A stretch of DNA of 64,000 bases from Kineothrix sp. IPX-CK (GCF_039134705.1 NZ_CP146256.1:1-64000); one strand, 5' to 3'; shown: positions 8,056 through 19,353, counted from the stretch's first letter. The notes: generated by a model from the sequence alone, not told the origin. Numbers and translations: made by a program.

Positions 8056-8104
8056 AAGCTAAGTTTGGAAGTCAACCTTGATGACCTGTGAACTTAGCTT
8101 TTTT
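8056..8104 (+). terminator. Rho-independent terminator of the siderophore operon
   Basis: AAGCTAAGTT (8056-8065) pairs with AACTTAGCTT (8091-8100), and the 3' arm runs into TTTTTT. The loop has a small inner stem GTCA/TGAC. Confidence 0.85.
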
Positions 8105-8286
8105 CGTTAAAATTATACAAAAATTGAACTTTGTTTTGTACTTGCTTCAATTAAAAACACATGTTAAATTGAGATTAAATAAGACTATTCGTAAATAAGA
8201 ATATGGTTCGTATATACAAATATTGGAAGAATCCGCTATGGCATCATGAGGACGGTTCTGTGGCGGAGGGATAATGGGGATATCTT

Positions 8287-10107
8287 ATGAAAAAATTATT
8301 AAGGGTGTGGAAAAATCTGACCTTTGCCAGACAGCTTACTCTCGTCTTTCTCGGCGTGTTTCTCTTTCAGCTTATAATCGTACAGGGAATCAGCGGTTCC
8401 TATATGAAGCAGTTCATGAAGGAGAGGATTGAGGAATCTTATCAAAATGCGTTGAAACAGACGATGCTGAACCTGGAAGCTTCACTGAGCGGATATAAAA
8501 ATGCTATAGATGAGCTTTTCAGGAATACGGATTTCGTGCTTGCGGTAAACGCGCTGAATAATATGGATTCCGAGAACGAGTGGAAGGTGAAATTAAATCT
8601 GGACAATTATATGAAGGATTTCATGACCTATCGTTCGGAAGTACGGAACATGACAATTCGCATAGAATCCGGCCTTCAATACGGTTATGACAGACAGGAA
8701 CTCGAGCTTTTAAATCCGAAGATATCCATGCTGCATCAGGATTATTTTGACAGCGGGATATTCGAGGACAGTCAGGGACTCAAGGGAAAATGGGTTTCAA
8801 CCGCCTATTTGGACAGGAAGGGTACGAGGGAATATTATGTTTTTTCCTATGGCAAGCAGGTTGTGGAATGGTATGCGAATCGACAGGTAGGGATTGGAAT
8901 TGTCAGCATTGAAGAAAGCGTTCTGGCGGATATTTGTGAGAACGCCCAGCTAAATGATAACAAAAATGCCAATTATATTATGATTGTTGATGAAGAGGGA
9001 AAGATTATTTCTCATTACAATAAAAAGATGCTGGGAAAAAGTATTCAGGATTATTTCCAGGAAAAGGGCTTAAACGAAGCGGATACTCACAATATGATAT
9101 TGAGGGAGACCGTTTCATCCACCGGATGGGAGATGATCAGTGTGCTGGATGAGGATTACATTTACCATCGCTTGTATGAAATACAGCGCATAGTCCTGCT
9201 ATTCTCCGTTGCTTTAGCGGTCATTGTACTTTTCCTCGTATTGTATGTGTCAAAGAAAATGTCGAAATATATCTCCGATATTGTAGTAGCCATGAATAAG
9301 GTACAAGGAGGAAAGCTCAATGCCAAGGTAGGAATACGCCAGGGAGAGAAGAACGAGATCAGCCTGATCGCAAGCCATTTCAATATCATGATGGAAACGG
9401 TCAATGACCAGATGGAGACTATCCGTGATTCCGGACAGAGGGAAAAAGAGGCGGAACTGCGTGCTTTAGAGGCCCAGATCAACCCACACTTTATTTATAA
9501 TACTTTAGATTCTATCAACTGGCTGGCTATTGAAAACGATCAGAAGGAAATCAGCAATATGCTGGGTAAATTTGCTCAGATGCTCAGGTATCAAATTCAG
9601 AAGAGCAATAAAATTGTATCCATCGAGGAAGAGCTTGTCTATCTGGAGCAATATTTGTATCTTCAAAAGGTACGGTTTATGGACAGCTTCGAATATGTGA
9701 TAGAATGTCAGCAGACAGTGAAAGGCTGCCTTATTCATAAGATGATTTTTCAGCCGTTTATTGAAAACGCAGTACTTCACGGTGTTACTTATGTGGACCG
9801 CGGCGGCCTGATAAAAATACAGATAGGAGAGCAGGATGAGAAGCATCTTTATTTTACGGTAAGCGATAACGGACAGGGCATGACGGAGGAACAGCGGAGG
9901 CTGATCTTCATAGAGAGAAAGAATCCGGGAAATTCTATCGGTGTATTAAATGTGCTTGCCAGACTGGATTTATATTATGGGATGGACTATGAGGTAAAGG
10001 TAGAAAGTGAGCCGGGGGGAGGAACGGCCATCAGAACGATAATTCCTAAACGTTGTAGTGAAGAATTACGGGAGGAAGAAAATGAAAATACTGATAGTGG
10101 AGGATGA
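8287..10107 (+). CDS. LytS/YesM-type sensor histidine kinase
   Basis: 606 residues. A membrane helix at about 17-38 and another at 302-324 bracket an extracellular sensor region. A HAMP linker follows, then a His_kinase domain with EAQINPHFIYNTLDSINWL (phospho-acceptor His401) and an ATP-binding domain with PFIENAVLHG and DNGQGM. This is the YesM class, usually sensing sugars or their binding proteins at the cell surface. Its end overlaps the response regulator by 26 bases. The sugar transporter operon immediately follows, so it probably controls that operon. The ribosome site is modest (GGGG about eight bases upstream). Confidence 0.9.
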   Translation: MKKLLRVWKNLTFARQLTLVFLGVFLFQLIIVQGISGSYMKQFMKERIEESYQNALKQTMLNLEASLSGYKNAIDELFRNTDFVLAVNALNNMDSENEWKVKLNLDNYMKDFMTYRSEVRNMTIRIESGLQYGYDRQELELLNPKISMLHQDYFDSGIFEDSQGLKGKWVSTAYLDRKGTREYYVFSYGKQVVEWYANRQVGIGIVSIEESVLADICENAQLNDNKNANYIMIVDEEGKIISHYNKKMLGKSIQDYFQEKGLNEADTHNMILRETVSSTGWEMISVLDEDYIYHRLYEIQRIVLLFSVALAVIVLFLVLYVSKKMSKYISDIVVAMNKVQGGKLNAKVGIRQGEKNEISLIASHFNIMMETVNDQMETIRDSGQREKEAELRALEAQINPHFIYNTLDSINWLAIENDQKEISNMLGKFAQMLRYQIQKSNKIVSIEEELVYLEQYLYLQKVRFMDSFEYVIECQQTVKGCLIHKMIFQPFIENAVLHGVTYVDRGGLIKIQIGEQDEKHLYFTVSDNGQGMTEEQRRLIFIERKNPGNSIGVLNVLARLDLYYGMDYEVKVESEPGGGTAIRTIIPKRCSEELREEENENTDSGG

Positions 10108-11596
10108 ACTCAAGACTTTGAACGGCATTGCGAGTCTGATAATGGAAATTCCGGGAGATTATGAGGTGGTCGGAAGGGCACGCAGCGGAGAAAAGGGAAT
10201 CGATCTCGCCTGTAAAACGGAACCGGACATTATTATCACAGATATCCGAATGGGCGGCATGAGCGGATTGGAGATGATCAAAAGGCTCCATGCGCTGAAA
10301 ATTCAAAGCCGGTATATTATACTCAGCGGCTATGCGGAATTTCAATATGCCAGAGAAGCAATCACACTCGGAAGCATGGATTATCTGTTAAAACCGATTA
10401 CGAAGGAGCTGCTGGAGGAATCGTTAAAAAAAGTGAAAAGTGCCATTGAGCAAGAGGCGTTGAAGATACAGACCTCGGCCATGGATACGGAAGTTATTTT
10501 GGAGCGTGTGCTGTTCATGCCCGGATTTGTAGAATCCAAGTTTGAGCAGGAATTAATGAACCGGTTTGAAGGAATGGATTCAAATTATCTGTTGTTGCTG
10601 CGCGGTGAGAACCGGATCGTACAATCGGACTTGGAAGCCGCTTTGCAGGAAATAAGCGGGCTGCTGCCGGAACAGAAGGTTTGGACGTGCAGAGAAGACG
10701 GTAATAAGGAGAATTATATTTTAATTCAGGAGCTGCAGCCGGAAGCGCTGGCCGTTTTGGATGAAGTGGTCGGAAAATGCCGCGGGAAAATTAATCCATA
10801 TATGGTGTTTGCAGGAAGTTATCTGCAGGATATACGAAATATCCAGGAGTGCAGAAAGAGGCTGCAGGATATGAGCAACTGGAATCTGACGATCAGCAGT
10901 CCTGCGGTCATTACGGAGAAGAGGATAAAAGAGGTAGTGACACAGAAGTTTTCTTATCCCTCCGATTTGGAGCGGGATATCATTAACTGCATTAACGAAG
11001 GAAAAATTCAGGAAATAGAGAGTTATTTAACTGCTTTTATGGATTACCTGAGAAAAAAGACATATGCATATGGGGATTTAAGGGAAGCGCTGATTTGTAT
11101 GACGGCGGCGATTCTGTATGCGATCCGTAAGGCGAGCTATGGACTGTATGAAAATATAAGCAGCCTGAATATTCTGGAATGGGTCAAGGATATTCTGTTC
11201 CTCGAAAACTACCCCCGGATCATCATGAATGTTATGCTCCAGTATGAGCAATATACCAAAAATCTCAAATCCGGCAACCACCCTATCATCAACAAGGTGC
11301 TGCAAATACTGGAAAAGGAGTACAGGAATGAACTTCCTCTGGAAGAGATGGCGCAGAGAATGAACGTGACTCCGGAATATTTAAGCTCCCTGTTTATGAA
11401 AGAGCTGGGGATAAAATATACCACATATCGGGCACAGATACGTATTGACGTGGCAAAGCGGCTTTTGCAGGAAGGGAAATTGAAAATATATGAGGTTGCA
11501 GAAGCGAGCGGCTTCCCGGATGTGAAGTATTTTACTAAGGTATTCAAGAAATACACCGGGACAAGTCCCGGCGAGTATGTCCGTAATTTAGTTTAA
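10082..11596 (+). CDS. YesN-type response regulator with AraC DNA-binding domain
   Basis: 504 residues. The receiver domain (1-120) has the acidic pair in IVEDE, phospho-acceptor Asp54 in ITDIRMGG, and the LLKPI lysine. A middle region of about 280 residues without recognised motifs precedes an AraC domain at about 405-504, with MAQRMNVTPEYLSSLFMKE, VAEASGFPDVKYFTKVFKKY and TGTSPGEYVRN. ATG 10082 is chosen because GGGAGGAAGAA precedes it; an in-frame ATG at 10058 has no such site. Partner of the upstream kinase and likely activator of the operon at 11780. Confidence 0.9.
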   Translation: MKILIVEDELKTLNGIASLIMEIPGDYEVVGRARSGEKGIDLACKTEPDIIITDIRMGGMSGLEMIKRLHALKIQSRYIILSGYAEFQYAREAITLGSMDYLLKPITKELLEESLKKVKSAIEQEALKIQTSAMDTEVILERVLFMPGFVESKFEQELMNRFEGMDSNYLLLLRGENRIVQSDLEAALQEISGLLPEQKVWTCREDGNKENYILIQELQPEALAVLDEVVGKCRGKINPYMVFAGSYLQDIRNIQECRKRLQDMSNWNLTISSPAVITEKRIKEVVTQKFSYPSDLERDIINCINEGKIQEIESYLTAFMDYLRKKTYAYGDLREALICMTAAILYAIRKASYGLYENISSLNILEWVKDILFLENYPRIIMNVMLQYEQYTKNLKSGNHPIINKVLQILEKEYRNELPLEEMAQRMNVTPEYLSSLFMKELGIKYTTYRAQIRIDVAKRLLQEGKLKIYEVAEASGFPDVKYFTKVFKKYTGTSPGEYVRNLV

Positions 11597-11625
11597 GTTA
11601 AGACACTTTTCTTAGAACAGTCAAA

Positions 11626-11654
11626 TTTACAGAATATTTTGGTGATGTTATTCT
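11626..11654 (+). promoter_or_regulatory. Promoter of the sugar transport and catabolism operon
   Basis: TTTACA (11626-11631), 17 bases, TATTCT (11649-11654). Start would be near 11661, giving a leader of about 120 bases to the binding-protein gene. Confidence 0.6.
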
Positions 11655-11662
11655 AATATCAC
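11642..11662. promoter_or_regulatory. 21-bp palindrome over the -10 box
   Basis: GTGATGTTA-TTC-TAATATCAC is a 9+3+9 inverted repeat with one mismatch covering the -10 hexamer and start site. Its position suits a repressor or the adjacent response regulator. Confidence 0.5.
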
Positions 11663-11694
11663 AAACACGACAGTTCTTGGGAAGTAATTGGTAA

Positions 11695-11719
11695 AGACCT
11701 GTCTCATGGCAGGTCTTTT
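11695..11719 (+). terminator. Short hairpin with T tail, terminator or leader attenuator
   Basis: AGACCTG (11695-11701) and CAGGTCT (11710-11716) form a 7-bp stem followed by TTTT. It could end readthrough from the response regulator or act in the leader of the binding-protein gene, since it lies after the predicted start site. Confidence 0.5.
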
Positions 11720-11779
11720 GCCATATCAATGGGAACGCAAAAAACAAAGAAAAACAAAATGCAAAAAGGAGGAAACAAA

Positions 11780-13135
11780 ATGAAAAAGAAACTATTCAAA
11801 AAAGCAGCTGCGGCTGTTATGGCCGGATGTATGGTGTTATCGTTGGCTGCCTGTGGGGGAAACAGCGCAGCGCCGGCACAGACTGAAACAAATACAAAGC
11901 CCTCTGCGGAATCCGCTGCAGAACCCGCTGCGGAAACTGAAAACACTGCTTCGGCAGAAAAAACGAAGATTACCTTCTGGGCACCCTTTTCCGGCGGCGA
12001 CGGCGACATCATGACATCCCTTGTAGATGAATTCAATGCACAGAGCGAAACGACCGAGGTCGAATTCATGATCATTAAATCGGAGGAATATTATACGAAG
12101 CTTTTGGCAGCTATGACATCCGACTCGGCTCCTACGGTTGCGATCAATCATATTACGAGAATCAAAGAATATGTAGTGGATGATCTCCTTGAGCCGCTTG
12201 ATGAGCTCGGGGCAGCATCGGGCGTTGATTGGGCAGATTTCACGGAGAGACTCCAGCAGGCATCTCAGGTAGACGGAGCCTTCTACTGTATGCCTCTCGA
12301 TACGCATTTGCTGCTTATGCACTTTAATGCTGACGAATTCGAGAAAATGGGCTTGTTAGAGGCCGACGGAACAGTAAAGGTACCGGCGGGAGAAGAAGCA
12401 TTCTTCGAGTATTTCAATAGGATAAAAGAAGAGAGCGGTAAAATGCCGTTATCCGGAACATCTATGAACGGTCTTCCCATGTATGTGTGGTATACGCTTT
12501 TGACACAGTTCGGCGGTGACGTATGCGACGCAGAAGGCAAGACGGCAACTTTAGACAGCGATGCCAACAGAAAAGCTCTGGAAATCATGATGAAGATGGT
12601 GGACAGCGAAATCTGGCCGAAGAACCAGAAAAACGGCGCCGAGCTCTTCACGGGCAATATTGCGGTAGCTACGATTAACGGAGACTGGGCGATTCCTACC
12701 TTTACAGGTACCGAAGGCTTGAATTTCGTTTCTATGGCATTCCCTCAGCTGGGAACTACGGAATCGGTATATGCCGACTCCCATACGCTGGTAGTACCGA
12801 AAAATGCCAACACAACAGATGTTCAGAAAACATCGGCTATGGAATTCATGAAATGGCTTACCGATAATACCGGAAAATGGGCGCAGTCCGGACATATTCC
12901 AAGCAAAGTATCCGTAATGGAATCAGAAGAATTCAAATCTCTGCCGTTCAGAGAGAACTATGCGGAATCTGCAAACTATGCGAAATTCTATCCTCAGGTT
13001 TGCGGAGTTGCAGGTCTTACAGAGATGACTTATCGTGAACTGGCAACTATGATTGCAGGGGAACAGGACGTGGATACGACGATGAACAACATGCAGACAC
13101 AGTTCCAGGAAATATTGGATTCTTACAATAAGTAA
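11780..13135 (+). CDS. Sugar-binding lipoprotein of an ABC importer (family 1)
   Basis: 451 residues. The signal peptide MKKKLFKKAAAAVMAGCMVL ends in LAAC (Cys25 lipidated), followed by an Ala/Glu-rich linker. The mature part begins KITFWAPFSGGDGDIMTSLVDEFNAQ and has the ATINGDWAIPTF and PKNANTTD segments usual in CUT1 oligosaccharide-binding proteins. ATG 11780 has AAGGAGG at 11766-11772. The neighbouring arabinofuranosidase suggests arabinose-containing oligosaccharides as ligand. The operon lacks an ATPase, as is common for CUT1 systems that share an MsmK-type ATPase. Confidence 0.88.
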   Translation: MKKKLFKKAAAAVMAGCMVLSLAACGGNSAAPAQTETNTKPSAESAAEPAAETENTASAEKTKITFWAPFSGGDGDIMTSLVDEFNAQSETTEVEFMIIKSEEYYTKLLAAMTSDSAPTVAINHITRIKEYVVDDLLEPLDELGAASGVDWADFTERLQQASQVDGAFYCMPLDTHLLLMHFNADEFEKMGLLEADGTVKVPAGEEAFFEYFNRIKEESGKMPLSGTSMNGLPMYVWYTLLTQFGGDVCDAEGKTATLDSDANRKALEIMMKMVDSEIWPKNQKNGAELFTGNIAVATINGDWAIPTFTGTEGLNFVSMAFPQLGTTESVYADSHTLVVPKNANTTDVQKTSAMEFMKWLTDNTGKWAQSGHIPSKVSVMESEEFKSLPFRENYAESANYAKFYPQVCGVAGLTEMTYRELATMIAGEQDVDTTMNNMQTQFQEILDSYNK

Positions 13136-13174
13136 AACCAGAGCACAGTAAAAATAATAGGTGAATGTTTCGAA

Positions 13175-13208
13175 AAGCTGCTGTGGTGAGAAATTACCGC
13201 AGCAGCTT
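13175..13208 (+). other. Intercistronic hairpin after the binding-protein gene
   Basis: AAGCTGCTGTGGT (13175-13187) pairs with ACCGCAGCAGCTT (13196-13208) with one G-U, loop of eight bases. No T tract follows, so it is probably an mRNA-stabilising element that raises binding-protein expression over the permeases. Confidence 0.65.
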
Positions 13209-13251
13209 AATAAAAAGGCAAAGTTAAGTTTTGTTAAGTAGGAGGCATTGT

Positions 13252-14124
13252 ATGAACACTTCAGAAAAAAAAGAGAATCTGATCGCATGGTGTTTTGTTC
13301 TGCCGTTTTTATTTTTCTTTTTGGGGTTCTTGCTTTATCCAATACTGAAAGGTATGAATCTGAGTTTGTATGATGCAACCTTAGGAGGCAAGACGAACTT
13401 CATCGGCATAGAGAACTATATAAAAATGTTTGGCGATAAGGGATTCTGGCAGGCGCTGTTTAACACGTTGTTTTTCGTTTTGATATCCACGCCGGCCATC
13501 GTATTGGTAGGATTTATTTTCGCGATGTTTATTAATTCCAAATTGAAGGGAACCACATTTATAAGAGCATGCTTTTTCTCTCCCTATGTGCTCTCCATGT
13601 CGGTAGTGACCGGGCTTTGGGTTTTTATTTTCCAGCCCTACACCGGATTGATGACACAGCTCACCGGAGCGCTGGGAATCGGAGAGATGTACTGGCTGAA
13701 TACGAAATGGCTCGTATGGATAGCTGTTCTGATCACTACGGTGTGGTGGACCGTGGGATTTAACATGATACTGTTTCTGGCAGGATTGCAGGATATTCCT
13801 ACCGATATTTATGAGGCGTCCAGAATTGACGGGGCAAGTGCGAAGCAGATTTTGTTCATGATCACGATTCCCATGTTAAAAGATACCATCGCGCTGGTGA
13901 TCATGCTCCAGACGATCGCATCCTTCAAATTGTTCGGACAGACCTACCTGATGGCAGGAGGCGGTCCGGGAACACACACAAGAACTATCGTACACTATAT
14001 TTATGAAACCGGCTTCACGAACCGCAGGATGGGAAGCGCCGCTGCGATGTCGTTTGCATTCTTCGTCGTAGTATTTGCCATCACGATGTTACAGAACAAG
14101 GTTTTAGGCAAAAAGGACAAATAA
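13252..14124 (+). CDS. Sugar ABC transporter permease, MalF type
   Basis: 290 residues, six membrane segments, first at about 9-31. The inner-membrane signature EASRIDGASAKQILFMITIPMLKD near residues 190-215 contacts the ATPase. Start ATG 13252 has AGGAGG at 13240-13245; an earlier in-frame ATG at 13231 has no site. Partner of the permease that follows 12 bases later. Confidence 0.9.
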   Translation: MNTSEKKENLIAWCFVLPFLFFFLGFLLYPILKGMNLSLYDATLGGKTNFIGIENYIKMFGDKGFWQALFNTLFFVLISTPAIVLVGFIFAMFINSKLKGTTFIRACFFSPYVLSMSVVTGLWVFIFQPYTGLMTQLTGALGIGEMYWLNTKWLVWIAVLITTVWWTVGFNMILFLAGLQDIPTDIYEASRIDGASAKQILFMITIPMLKDTIALVIMLQTIASFKLFGQTYLMAGGGPGTHTRTIVHYIYETGFTNRRMGSAAAMSFAFFVVVFAITMLQNKVLGKKDK

Positions 14125-14136
14125 GGGGGAAGCAAA

Positions 14137-14970
14137 ATGAAATCGAAAAAAAACTTAACGCCCGGCAGAGTCGTCCTGTATATTCTGGCATATACCGTGG
14201 CACTGATATGGCTTTTCCCGGTAGTCTGGATGATAGTATCTTCGTTGAAATCATACGGAACACCAGTCAGTATTTTGTCAAAGGTATTTTCGGGAGCTTT
14301 TACCCTCGAAAACTATGCGATAGTGGCGCAAAAAGCCCCGATTCTCCGCTGGATATGGAATAGTGCACTGGTAGCGGTGCTTGTTACCATAGGCACTCTG
14401 ATATTGACTTCGCTGGCAGCTTACGCCATATCAAAATTGAAATTTAAGGGGCAGAACTTTGTATTCATTCTGATCACGGCAGGTATGATGGTGCCGATCG
14501 AATCCATTATTATTCCGCTGTATCAGGAAATGGCAGGATTGAACCTGCAGAATACCTATATTGGACTTATGTGTCCGAGCCTTGCGGCACCGATAGGTGT
14601 GCTGATCATGAAACGGTGCTACGACGCCATTCCCAACGATCTGATCGAGGCAGCCGTTCTGGACGGGGCAAACCAATTCAGAAGATGGTGGGACATCTGT
14701 CTTCCCGTATCCAAGTCCTCTATGGCTGCGGTAGGAATTTTTACTTTCACCAATTCATGGAATAACTTCCTCTGGCCGTTCTTGTCCATCACCTCTGAGA
14801 AGATGATGACCTTACCGGTAGGTATTCCACAGTTCCAGGGGGCCAATTTATCCGAGTTCACTCTGCCGATGACCGCATGTGTGATAGCATCCGTACCCGC
14901 AATTATTGTATTCTTAATTTTCCAGAAACAGATTATTCAGGGAATTGCGATGACAGGGATAAAAGGATAG
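14137..14970 (+). CDS. Sugar ABC transporter permease, MalG type
   Basis: 277 residues with six membrane segments, beginning after a short basic N-terminus (MKSKKNLTPGRVVLYILAYT). The motif EAAVLDGANQFRRWWDICLPVSKS is the ATPase-coupling loop, and the terminal GIAMTGIKG is typical of MalG-type subunits. AAGGGGGAAGC precedes the start. Confidence 0.9.
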   Translation: MKSKKNLTPGRVVLYILAYTVALIWLFPVVWMIVSSLKSYGTPVSILSKVFSGAFTLENYAIVAQKAPILRWIWNSALVAVLVTIGTLILTSLAAYAISKLKFKGQNFVFILITAGMMVPIESIIIPLYQEMAGLNLQNTYIGLMCPSLAAPIGVLIMKRCYDAIPNDLIEAAVLDGANQFRRWWDICLPVSKSSMAAVGIFTFTNSWNNFLWPFLSITSEKMMTLPVGIPQFQGANLSEFTLPMTACVIASVPAIIVFLIFQKQIIQGIAMTGIKG

Positions 14971-16491
<1,521 letters not shown>

Positions 16492-16511
16492 AACGGAAGG
16501 GGGAATGTCCG

Positions 16512-18269
16512 ATGGATGTGGGCATACCAAAGCCGGAGTATCCAAGGCCTCAGATGGTCAGGGAAGCATGGATGAACTTGAACGGTGAATGGGAATTTGA
16601 GTTCGATGATGAGGATAAAGGGAAAAAAGAGGAATGGTTTTTGTACCATTCCTACTCGAAGAGAATACAGGTCCCTTTCGCCTATCAGTCAAAAAGGTCG
16701 GGAATCCATATTACGGATTTCCACGATATCGTTTGGTACAAAAGAGAAATCGACAGTAAGGAGCTTGTGCCGGATAAGAGATATTTACTTCATTTTCAGG
16801 CGGTGGATTATCAGGCTGAGCTGTGGGTCAACGGTATTTATGCCGGAATTCACAGAGGAGGCCATGTCTCTTTTACTTTCGAAATCACCCCGTATTTGAA
16901 AGAGGGAAAGAATGTCATTACGCTGCGGGTAGAGGATGATTCGGAGAATCTGGAGCTGCCGAGAGGAAAGCAATTTTGGAAGGAAACCTCGGAAAATATT
17001 TTTTATACACGTACTACCGGTATTTGGCAGACCGTATGGCTGGAACCGGTGAATGAAATATATATCGAAAGAATACGGATGACGCCGGATGTGGACCGCA
17101 AGATGATCCGAATGGAGATCCTGCTTAACAAAAGAGCGGAAGCGGAGCTTGCTGTAGAGATATCTTATGGCGGAAAAAGAATGGTCCGTGATACGGTCAG
17201 TATCTTCAAAGGAAAGACAGTCCGGGAATTTAAGCTGGATCAAAACATAAACAAGGAGTGGGAGCACAAATGCTATGAGTGGACCCCGGACAATCCGGTT
17301 TTGTTTGATGTCAAGTTCTTGCTGAGGACAGGAACTGTCCCGAAGGATGAGGTCGGTTCTTATTTTGCCATGCGGAAAGTAAGCGTGGAGAACGGAAGAT
17401 TTCTTCTGAACAACAGGCCCTGTTACCAGAAAATGCTGTTGGATCAGGGCTATTGGAGGGATTCCCTTATGACGGCGCCCGATGATGAGGCGTTGATCAA
17501 GGATATTACACTATGCAAGGAGATGGGGTTTAACGGAGCGCGCAAGCATCAGAAAATCGAGGAGGAACGTTATTATTACTGGGCGGATAAACTGGGTTTT
17601 CTTGTATGGGCGGAATTCGCCAATGCCTATATTTATTCCGAAAAATATGTGGAGTATGTAATACCGGAATGGATAGAGGCGGTAACGAGGGATTATAACC
17701 ATCCGTGTATTGTCGCCTGGGTGCCGCTGAACGAGTCGTGGGGTGTGGACAGTATCATGTGCAGGGAAGAGGAACAGGCTCATGCATCGTGTATGTATTA
17801 TCTGACCAAGTCGCTGGATACCACCAGGTCGGTAATATCCAACGACGGCTGGAATCACACGCATTCGGATCTTTTGACCATCCACGATTATGAATGCGGG
17901 GGAGAGGCTCTGCAGAGGCGGTATGCTTCTATGGAACGCATCTTAAAGGACATGCCCGCTAACCGGACATTGTTTGCAAGAGGCCATCATTATGAAGGAC
18001 AGCCGGTTATTGTCTCCGAATTCGGAGGTATCGCATACCAGAAAAACGCAGACAGCGGATGGGGCTATGCCAGTGCGGACAGCGATGGAGAATTCGAAGA
18101 AAAATACAGGGAGGTGGTGGAGAGTCTGCTCGATTCTCCTCTCGTCCAGGGCTTTGTTTATACACAGCTATGCGATGTGGAACAGGAAATCAATGGTCTT
18201 TTAACTTATGACAGAGAACCGAAGCTTCCTCCAGAGAAGATTCGGGCAATTAATCAAGGAAGGAAATGA
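16512..18269 (+). CDS. GH2-family glycoside hydrolase
   Basis: 585 residues, without a signal peptide. An N-terminal sandwich domain (about 1-190), an Ig-like domain (190-300) and a TIM barrel with acid/base Glu408 in WVPLNESWGV and nucleophile Glu503 in VSEFGGIAY are seen. The length is close to beta-glucuronidase-type GH2 enzymes, well short of LacZ. The exact sugar removed (galactoside, glucuronide, arabinoside) cannot be told. It presumably completes debranching of the oligosaccharide attacked by the GH51 enzyme. Start after GGAAGGGGGAA. Confidence 0.88.
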   Translation: MDVGIPKPEYPRPQMVREAWMNLNGEWEFEFDDEDKGKKEEWFLYHSYSKRIQVPFAYQSKRSGIHITDFHDIVWYKREIDSKELVPDKRYLLHFQAVDYQAELWVNGIYAGIHRGGHVSFTFEITPYLKEGKNVITLRVEDDSENLELPRGKQFWKETSENIFYTRTTGIWQTVWLEPVNEIYIERIRMTPDVDRKMIRMEILLNKRAEAELAVEISYGGKRMVRDTVSIFKGKTVREFKLDQNINKEWEHKCYEWTPDNPVLFDVKFLLRTGTVPKDEVGSYFAMRKVSVENGRFLLNNRPCYQKMLLDQGYWRDSLMTAPDDEALIKDITLCKEMGFNGARKHQKIEEERYYYWADKLGFLVWAEFANAYIYSEKYVEYVIPEWIEAVTRDYNHPCIVAWVPLNESWGVDSIMCREEEQAHASCMYYLTKSLDTTRSVISNDGWNHTHSDLLTIHDYECGGEALQRRYASMERILKDMPANRTLFARGHHYEGQPVIVSEFGGIAYQKNADSGWGYASADSDGEFEEKYREVVESLLDSPLVQGFVYTQLCDVEQEINGLLTYDREPKLPPEKIRAINQGRK

Positions 18270-18309
18270 GGCATCCGGCAGGATGCGGAAATCGGAAGAA
18301 GGCGAAAGT

Positions 18310-19332
18310 ATGAAAGCGATTGTTTACAAAGAACCAAATGTCCTGACTTATGAAGAAGTGCCGGAGGTTATGCCGAAGGCGAATGAGGTAAAGCTCCGCG
18401 TAAAGGCCTGCGGCATATGCGGGAGCGATGTGCATGGCTATCTGGGTATTACGGGAAGACGGCTTCCTCCCATGATCATGGGACATGAATTTGCCGGAGA
18501 AATCGTGGAAACCGGAGAAAACGTGAAGGAACGAAGGCGGGGAGAACGTGTGGCGGTCTATCCCGTGGACTTCTGCGGAAAATGCGAGATGTGCAAGAAG
18601 GGGGACGTTCACCTGTGCCTTGACAAGCGGGCATTCGGTGTACTGGATGTGGACGGCGCATTTGCGGAATATATTTGCGTCCCGGAAAAGTGTTGTTTTC
18701 CGATCAACGATGAGATACCCTATGGCATCGGTTCGCTGGTTGAGCCACTGGCGGTGGCTTACAGGGGTGTTGCCCATGCGAAGGAGCTGAAAGGTAAGAC
18801 GGTCCTTTTGGTGGGAACGGGTACCATTGGTCTGTTGGCGCTGGCTTGCGTGAAGATGAAACAGGCGGCTAAAATAATTGTTTCCGACCTAAGCGACAGC
18901 CGTCTCCGGATCGCCAGGGAAATGGGTGCGGACATCACGATCAATCCCGGAAAAGAAGATTTTAAGGCAAGGATATTGGAGGAGACGGATGGTCTGGGAG
19001 TAGATGTTGCCATCGAGGCAGTAGGTGCGGCAGCTACTGTGCAGCAGGCTATGTCTGCACTTAAGTTCGCAGGAACGGCCATCTGGATCGGCAACAACAA
19101 GCCGATGATCGAAATCAACATGCAGGAAATCGTGACGAGAGAGCTGGTGGTTCACGGCTCCTTCCTTTACGGATATGAAGAGTTTAAGACGGTGGTAGAG
19201 CTTTTGAACGGAGACAAGATCAACGTAGCTCCGCTGATCAGCGCAGAGATTTCGCTGGAGGAGGCGCCCGGTTATTTTGAGCAGCTCGCCCATGCGCCGG
19301 GGAATCTGATAAAGGTCGTCGTGGTTGGCTAA
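18310..19332 (+). CDS. Zinc-dependent medium-chain polyol/sugar dehydrogenase
   Basis: 340 residues. Catalytic zinc ligands are Cys37 in CGICGSD and His59-Glu60 in GHEFAGE. Structural zinc ligands are Cys89, Cys92, Cys95 and Cys103. The NAD(P)-binding Rossmann motif is VLLVGTGTIGLLAL. It belongs with sorbitol, threonine and galactitol-phosphate dehydrogenases; the substrate is not defined. I start it at ATG 18310 (KAIVYKEPN is the standard N-terminus), though the frame is open 34 codons further upstream inside the end of the GH2 gene. It is the only redox enzyme before the transketolase. Confidence 0.88.
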   Translation: MKAIVYKEPNVLTYEEVPEVMPKANEVKLRVKACGICGSDVHGYLGITGRRLPPMIMGHEFAGEIVETGENVKERRRGERVAVYPVDFCGKCEMCKKGDVHLCLDKRAFGVLDVDGAFAEYICVPEKCCFPINDEIPYGIGSLVEPLAVAYRGVAHAKELKGKTVLLVGTGTIGLLALACVKMKQAAKIIVSDLSDSRLRIAREMGADITINPGKEDFKARILEETDGLGVDVAIEAVGAAATVQQAMSALKFAGTAIWIGNNKPMIEINMQEIVTRELVVHGSFLYGYEEFKTVVELLNGDKINVAPLISAEISLEEAPGYFEQLAHAPGNLIKVVVVG

Positions 19333-19353
19333 TGAGAGTAGGAGGATGAAAAA

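Larger units (their letters stand above)
11614..11677. repeat. Outer inverted repeat around the sugar-operon promoter
   Basis: AGAACAGTC (11614-11622) and GACAGTTCT (11669-11677) are inverted repeats with one mismatch, enclosing the promoter and the inner palindrome at 11642-11662. They could be paired regulator sites or fold in RNA. Confidence 0.4.
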
